Of a DNA stretch of 10,615 nucleotides, positions 6,560-10,615 are shown piece after piece. Both the position numbers and the translations under genes were made by a program. Every line of letters starts with the position of its first letter. Position 1 is the stretch's first letter. The DNA comes from Pseudomonadota bacterium (GTDB lineage: Bacteria > Pseudomonadota > Gammaproteobacteria > Burkholderiales > Rhodocyclaceae): positions 1 to 10,615 of the forward strand of contig JAJZPJ010000091.1 of assembly GCA_021811225.1 (NCBI GenBank), written 5' to 3'. The notes below the pieces were generated by a model. The model had not been told where the DNA came from and searched no databases. It saw only the letters and a program-made list of their open reading frames with translations.

Positions 6560-6564
6560 CCAGG
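6550..6564. terminator. Possible short bidirectional stem between convergent genes
   Basis: CCTGGC (6550-6555) and GCCAGG (6559-6564) are inverse complements around the loop CTA, spanning the stop codon of the small protein gene. The convergent genes leave only 11 noncoding bases, so any terminator must be this compact or lie within coding sequence. There is no T-run on either side, so the call is weak. Confidence 0.25.
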
Positions 6565-6570
6565 AACCTG

Positions 6571-8166
6571 CTAAGGGGCTGCCGACAGCGCCGCGAGGAT
6601 GCGCGCGGCGCCGGCCGCGGCGGCTTCGTTGCCGGTGTCCAGCCGCAGCGCCGGCTCGTCGTCGGCCAAGGCCTCGGCGCTGCCGAGCTGTCGCTCCAGC
6701 ACAGCGAGGTCGGCTTCCGAGGCGTCCTGTCCGGACAACGAGCGCTGCGCCACCCGCTCGCGCAGCAGCGCAGGGTCGGCGCCGCAGGCGACGATCAGCC
6801 AGGATAGATGCAGCTCAGCGGCGAGGGAGCGGAACGACTCGCGCTGCCAGCGGCGCAGACAGGCGGCGTCCACCACCACCGGCCAGCCGGCGGCGAGCAG
6901 CCGGCGCGCCAGACGAAGCAGCTCTTGGTAGGTCGCGCGCGTCGCCTCCTCCCGGTACAGACCGCGGTCCGGCCCGGAGCCGCTCCTCATCGCTGCGGCC
7001 AGTCCCGCCAGACGTTTCCGCTCGACGTCCGAGCGCAGCCGCACCATGCCGCCCGCCTCCAGGAGCGCCTGGGACACGACCGTCTTGCCCGAGCCGGACG
7101 GCCCGTACATGACCGCCAGCGCCGGCCTTCTCGGCGCGATCAGACGCCGCGCCAGATCGAGGTGGGCGTCGAGGTCGGCTTGCGCGGCGCGGCGAACCTC
7201 CTCGCCGGCGCCCGCCTGCCCGGCGCGGATGGCGGCGATCTTGGCGCGCACCATGACGCGATAGACCCGGTAGGCGTCGAACACTTCGAGCCCGGTGTAG
7301 TCGCCGGTCGCCTCCAGGTAGGCATTGAGGAAACGGTGGGCGAGATCGTCGCGGCCGCGCGCCTGCAGATCCATGACCAGGAAGGCGATCTCGCTCATCA
7401 CGTCCACCCAGCGCAGGTTGGCGTTGAACTCGATGCCGTCGAAGGGCACCGCCGCCCCGTCTATCCAGGCGACGTTGCCCAGGTGCAGGTCGCCGTGGCA
7501 CTCGCGCACGAAGCCGCCCTCGCGGCGCGCATCGAACACCGGGACCAGTGCTGCGTGCCGGGCCCGGCTCCAAGCCTCGATCGCGTCCAGCGCGGCTGAG
7601 CGGCCGGCGCCCTGGCGCGGCCCCAGCCGGGCCCGGATCTGCGCGAAATTCTCCAGCATCGGCGCCGCTATCGCGCCGGCGCTGCCGTAGGGGTCAGCCG
7701 CTGCGCACGCCGGCAGGCGCAGGTGGAAGTCGGCGATGACGCGGGCCAGGGCGTCGATATGCCGGGAGCCCAGCTCGCCCGATGCCGCCAGCCGGTCGTA
7801 GAGCGCCGCCTGCGGAAAGCGGCGCATCTTCACCGCGTATTCGATCGCGCCCGCATCGTCGCCGGCGCCGAAGCGCGGCTCGGCTTCCGGGCCGCAAATG
7901 GCCGCCAGCTCCAGATAGAGCTGCGGCGCCAGACGCCGGTTCAGGCGCAGCTCCTCCTGACAGTAGAAGCGCCGCGCCGCCAGCGTCGTGAAATCGAGGA
8001 AGCCGAGATTCACCGGCTTCTTGATCTTGTAGGCGTAATCGCCCGCCAGCAGCACGTGGGAAATGTGGGTCTCGATCCGCTCGACCGCTGCCGCCGGATG
8101 AGGGTCGCTCATTGTCGCGCTCAATGCGGCGATCAATGCCGCCTGATCGACCGCCGCACCGGCCAT
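6571..8166 (-). CDS. Fused APH-like kinase (COG2187 type) and P-loop kinase (COG0645 type), function unknown
   Basis: The 531-residue protein joins two phosphotransferase-type modules. The first, about residues 25-330, resembles aminoglycoside phosphotransferase: YAYKIKKPVNLGFLDFT (44-60) carries the likely ATP-contacting lysine, HGDLHLGN (224-231) the catalytic aspartate D226, and PFDGIEFN (241-248) the metal-binding D243. The second, about 345-531, is a P-loop kinase with Walker A GPSGSGKT (355-362), RSDVERKRL (378-386) and VVVDA (430-434). Such fusions are often annotated as bifunctional aminoglycoside phosphotransferase/ATP-binding proteins, but the substrate is not established, and I would not infer antibiotic resistance. 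The gene starts 8 bases after the Lon-like gene stop; GAGGA 12 bases before the ATG at 8166 is a loosely placed ribosome binding sequence. M19 (8112) is a possible later start. All key motifs are intact. Confidence 0.9.
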   Translation of the reverse strand: MAGAAVDQAALIAALSATMSDPHPAAAVERIETHISHVLLAGDYAYKIKKPVNLGFLDFTTLAARRFYCQEELRLNRRLAPQLYLELAAICGPEAEPRFGAGDDAGAIEYAVKMRRFPQAALYDRLAASGELGSRHIDALARVIADFHLRLPACAAADPYGSAGAIAAPMLENFAQIRARLGPRQGAGRSAALDAIEAWSRARHAALVPVFDARREGGFVRECHGDLHLGNVAWIDGAAVPFDGIEFNANLRWVDVMSEIAFLVMDLQARGRDDLAHRFLNAYLEATGDYTGLEVFDAYRVYRVMVRAKIAAIRAGQAGAGEEVRRAAQADLDAHLDLARRLIAPRRPALAVMYGPSGSGKTVVSQALLEAGGMVRLRSDVERKRLAGLAAAMRSGSGPDRGLYREEATRATYQELLRLARRLLAAGWPVVVDAACLRRWQRESFRSLAAELHLSWLIVACGADPALLRERVAQRSLSGQDASEADLAVLERQLGSAEALADDEPALRLDTGNEAAAAGAARILAALSAAP

Positions 8167-8174
8167 CTTCGTGC

Positions 8175-10610
8175 TCAGTCCTCGCCGCGCTTCTTGCGCT
8201 TCTTGCGGCCGCTCGCGGCGTAGTCCTGGCGCAGCAGGGACATCTGCGCGAGCTCGGTGGCCACCAGGTAGTTGATGCTGCCCTCGGGCACGACGCCCTG
8301 CTCGTTGGGCACCCCGGCGGCCACGCCGGTCAGGAGCGCAATCGCCTGATCCACGTCGCGCACCGCATAGACGTGGAACTGGCCCCGTTCGGCGGCCTCG
8401 ACCACGTCGCGCCTGAGCATCAGGTGCTTGACGTTGGCTTCCGGGATCACCACCCCCTGCGAGCCGGTGAGGCCGCGCAAGCGGCAGACGTCGAAGAAGC
8501 CCTCGATCTTCTCGTTCACCGCGCCGATCGCCTGGACCACGCCGTACTGGTTGACCGAGCCGGTCAGCGCCAAGGACTGCTTGATCGGCGCGCCGGCGAG
8601 CGCCGAGAGCAGCGCGCACAGTTCGGCCAGCGAGGCGGAGTCGCCCTCGACCGGGCCGTAGGACTGCTCGAACACGATGCTCGCGGCCAGCGACAGCGGC
8701 AGGGTGCGCGCGTAGCGGGCGGCGAGGAAGGAGGTGAGGATCATCACCCCCTTGGAGTGGATCGCGCCGCCCAGCTCCGACTCGCGTTCGATGTCGATGA
8801 TGTCGCCCTCGCCCAGCCGCGCGGTGGCCGAGATGCGCACCGGATGGGCGAAGGCGAGCTGCGACAGCTCGAACACCGCCAGGCCGTTGACCTGGCCGAC
8901 GTGGTCGCCGTCGGTGTCGATCAGCAGCGTGCCGCGCAGCACCTCGTCGCGGATCTGGTTGGGCAGCCGGTCGGCGCGGCGGATCTCGTCCATGACCGCC
9001 CGCTCGACGTCGTCCGCGCCCACCACCGCCCGGCCATCGCCCGCCGCCAGATGGTCGGCGGCGCGCATCAGGTTGGAGATGCGCCGGGTGCGCAGGGTGA
9101 TCCTCTCGGCGTCGCCGGCGATGCGCGCGCCCTGCTCGATCAGGCGCCCCACCGCGGCGCGGTCGAAGGGCAAGAGCCGGTTGCCGCGCGCCAGCGTGGC
9201 GATCAGCCGGGCGTAGTGCCGGGTGCTGTCGTCGGTGCGCGGGACCTCGTCGGAGAAATCGGCGGCGACCTTGAACAACTCCTCGAAGTCGGGGTCGAGC
9301 TCCGCCAGCAGGTAGTAGTGATAACGCTCGCCGAACAGCACCACCTTCAGGTCGAGCGGAATCGGCTCGGGCTCCAGGGCCAGGGTATTGACCCAGCCGA
9401 CCACCTGGCCGAGCGATTCGATGCGGATCTGGCCCGAACGCAGCGCGCGCTTCAGGCCTTCCCAGGCGTAGGGCTGGGAGAGCACCTTGAGCGCGTCGAG
9501 CATCAGGTAGCCGCCGTTGGCCTGGTGCAGCGCGCCCGCCCTGATCAGGGTGAAGTTGGTGACCAGCGTCCCCAGATGGGCGATGTTGTCCACGCGCCCG
9601 ATCAGGTTCGGATAGCTCGGGTTGTCCTCGGCGATCACCGGCGCCCGGTCGGTGGCGCCGTGCTCGACCAGCAGATTCACCTGGTAGCGCTGCAGCGACA
9701 GGGTGCCGGTCATGAACACCGCCTCCGCCTCGCCCTCCGACTTCTGCGATTCGCGCAGCTCCTCGCCGGTCTCGACCACGTCGGCGAGCACCTCGTCTAA
9801 GAAGGCCAGGACGTTGCCCAGGTCGGCGTAGCGCTCCTTCAATTCCTCGATCAGATGCCCGGCGGCGAGGCTCATCGTGTCGCGGCTGACCTGCTTGATC
9901 CGCCCCTGCATCTCGCGGCGCAGGCGCGGGAGCTGGTGCAGCAGCTTCTCCAGTTTCTCGCCCAGGCTCTCGATCAGGGCCGCGATGCGCTTCCTCTCCT
10001 CTTCGGGGAGCTGCTCGAACTCGGCCGGGGCCATCGTCTCCTCGCCCTTCACCGGCGCGAAGGCGAAGCCGTTCGGGGTGCGCAGCAGCGCCACGCCCTG
10101 GGGCATCGCCTCCTGGCCCAGAGCCTGCAGGCTGCCCTCCTCGCGCTCCTTGAACTCCTGCTGGATCGCCTCGATGCGCGAACGGTACTCGTCGCTCTCG
10201 AAGGCCGAGGCGATGACCTGCGCCAGCTCGCCGACGAATTTCTGCATGTCGCGGCGCAGCGCCAGACCGCGGCCGGCGGGCAGCTGCAGCAGGCGCGGCC
10301 GGTTGGCCTCGGCGAAGTTGTTGAGGTAGCACCAGTCTGAGGGTGGCGGCGCGGCGGCGGCGCGCTCCTCGAGCAGGCGCCGCACCGAGGCGCGGCGGCC
10401 GCTGCCCGGCTCGCCCAGGACGAACAGGTTGTAGCCGGGATGATTCATGCCGATGGCGAAGCGTATCGCCTCGAAGGCGCGCTCCTGGCCGAGGCCGTTG
10501 CTGCCCTCGCTCAGATCGTCGGTGGTCGCGAAAGAGAGGGCCTCCAGATCGCAGCGCCGGCACAGGTCCCGGACCGGCAGCGGCTGCACTTCGGGTTTCA
10601 CTTCGGGCAT
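8175..10610 (-). CDS. Lon-like ATP-dependent protease family protein (AAA_32/LonH-YcbZ type) with degenerate P-loop
   Basis: The 811-residue protein has an N-terminal AAA-like region, a long helical insertion (about 120-290), a Walker B-like GGYLMLDA (366-373) and a C-terminal Lon protease domain (about 565-765). In the latter, S658 in EGDSAS (655-660) and K701 in NEKIEGF are the serine-lysine dyad. The P-loop reads GEPGSGRR (66-73), with arginine where the ATP-binding lysine should be. Family knowledge: the AAA_32 group contains members that have lost nucleotide-binding residues, so ATP use is uncertain while proteolysis looks intact. It differs from housekeeping Lon in its N-terminus and size and is closer to E. 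coli YcbZ, which is shorter. The tail GRKKRKKRGED is strongly basic. Only five bases precede the ATG at 10610, so an upstream start cannot be excluded. It is probably cotranscribed with the kinase fusion gene. Confidence 0.93.
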   Translation of the reverse strand: MPEVKPEVQPLPVRDLCRRCDLEALSFATTDDLSEGSNGLGQERAFEAIRFAIGMNHPGYNLFVLGEPGSGRRASVRRLLEERAAAAPPPSDWCYLNNFAEANRPRLLQLPAGRGLALRRDMQKFVGELAQVIASAFESDEYRSRIEAIQQEFKEREEGSLQALGQEAMPQGVALLRTPNGFAFAPVKGEETMAPAEFEQLPEEERKRIAALIESLGEKLEKLLHQLPRLRREMQGRIKQVSRDTMSLAAGHLIEELKERYADLGNVLAFLDEVLADVVETGEELRESQKSEGEAEAVFMTGTLSLQRYQVNLLVEHGATDRAPVIAEDNPSYPNLIGRVDNIAHLGTLVTNFTLIRAGALHQANGGYLMLDALKVLSQPYAWEGLKRALRSGQIRIESLGQVVGWVNTLALEPEPIPLDLKVVLFGERYHYYLLAELDPDFEELFKVAADFSDEVPRTDDSTRHYARLIATLARGNRLLPFDRAAVGRLIEQGARIAGDAERITLRTRRISNLMRAADHLAAGDGRAVVGADDVERAVMDEIRRADRLPNQIRDEVLRGTLLIDTDGDHVGQVNGLAVFELSQLAFAHPVRISATARLGEGDIIDIERESELGGAIHSKGVMILTSFLAARYARTLPLSLAASIVFEQSYGPVEGDSASLAELCALLSALAGAPIKQSLALTGSVNQYGVVQAIGAVNEKIEGFFDVCRLRGLTGSQGVVIPEANVKHLMLRRDVVEAAERGQFHVYAVRDVDQAIALLTGVAAGVPNEQGVVPEGSINYLVATELAQMSLLRQDYAASGRKKRKKRGED

Positions 10611-10615
10611 TGCGC

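Noticed and set aside
5407..6807. A 466-codon plus-strand frame spanning aroE, mtgA and the small protein gene
   Set aside because: It is a shifted-frame shadow; the overlapping genes carry full catalytic motif sets.
6571..8166. Reading the APH-like domain as an aminoglycoside resistance gene
   Set aside because: The domain belongs to a chromosomal kinase fusion family of unknown substrate; no resistance-gene context or mobile element is present.
8112..9800. A 562-codon plus-strand frame antisense to the Lon-like gene
   Set aside because: It has low-complexity Arg/His/Leu/Ala/Gly-rich composition, no motifs, and lies opposite a gene with clear catalytic residues.
6571..10563. A 1330-codon minus-strand frame running through the whole Lon-like gene and into the kinase fusion
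   Set aside because: Its first part is a shifted reading of the Lon-like gene, kept stop-free by high GC content; only the part from 8166 down has domain motifs.

Overview
This is a very GC-rich bacterial chromosome segment with dense, ordinary housekeeping genes and no RNA genes, insertion sequences, CRISPR arrays or prophage genes that I can see. Three things point to a betaproteobacterium, most likely Rhodocyclales: the gene content (RNase II-type RNB enzyme, TonB-like protein, aroE, mtgA), the style of the proteins, and promoter-like -10 boxes placed right at gene ends. The taxonomic call is inference from memory of gene neighbourhoods, not from a search.

Layout. Positions 1-869 (minus strand) hold the N-terminal part of an HD-GYP cyclic-di-GMP phosphodiesterase with a DUF3391 front domain; its C-terminus lies outside the window. 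A short, less GC-rich divergent spacer (870-966) separates it from a plus-strand run: a class I SAM-dependent methyltransferase (967-1902, true start uncertain), an RNase II-family exoribonuclease (1931-3853), a TonB-like envelope protein (3865-4758), shikimate dehydrogenase aroE (4755-5582), the monofunctional peptidoglycan glycosyltransferase mtgA (5579-6268) and a 91-residue protein with a ribbon-helix-helix-like C-terminus (6284-6559). tonB-like/aroE and aroE/mtgA overlap by the four bases ATGA, so these three are probably translationally coupled. Promoter-like -10 boxes overlap the stop codons of the methyltransferase and RNase genes, suggesting that the RNase gene and the tonB-like/aroE/mtgA group each have their own promoter.

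From 6571 to the end the genes are on the minus strand and converge on the plus-strand run with an 11-base gap. An 811-residue Lon-like protease with a degenerate P-loop (8175-10610) comes first in transcription order. It is followed 8 bases later by a 531-residue fusion of an aminoglycoside-phosphotransferase-like kinase and a P-loop kinase (6571-8166). These two probably form an operon of uncharacterised function and are the least understood part of the window.

I found no clearly new multi-gene system. The points most worth following are the protease/double-kinase pair, the imperfect inverted repeat and start-site problem around 883-1054, and the paired symmetric -10 sites that would give short-leader or leaderless transcripts.
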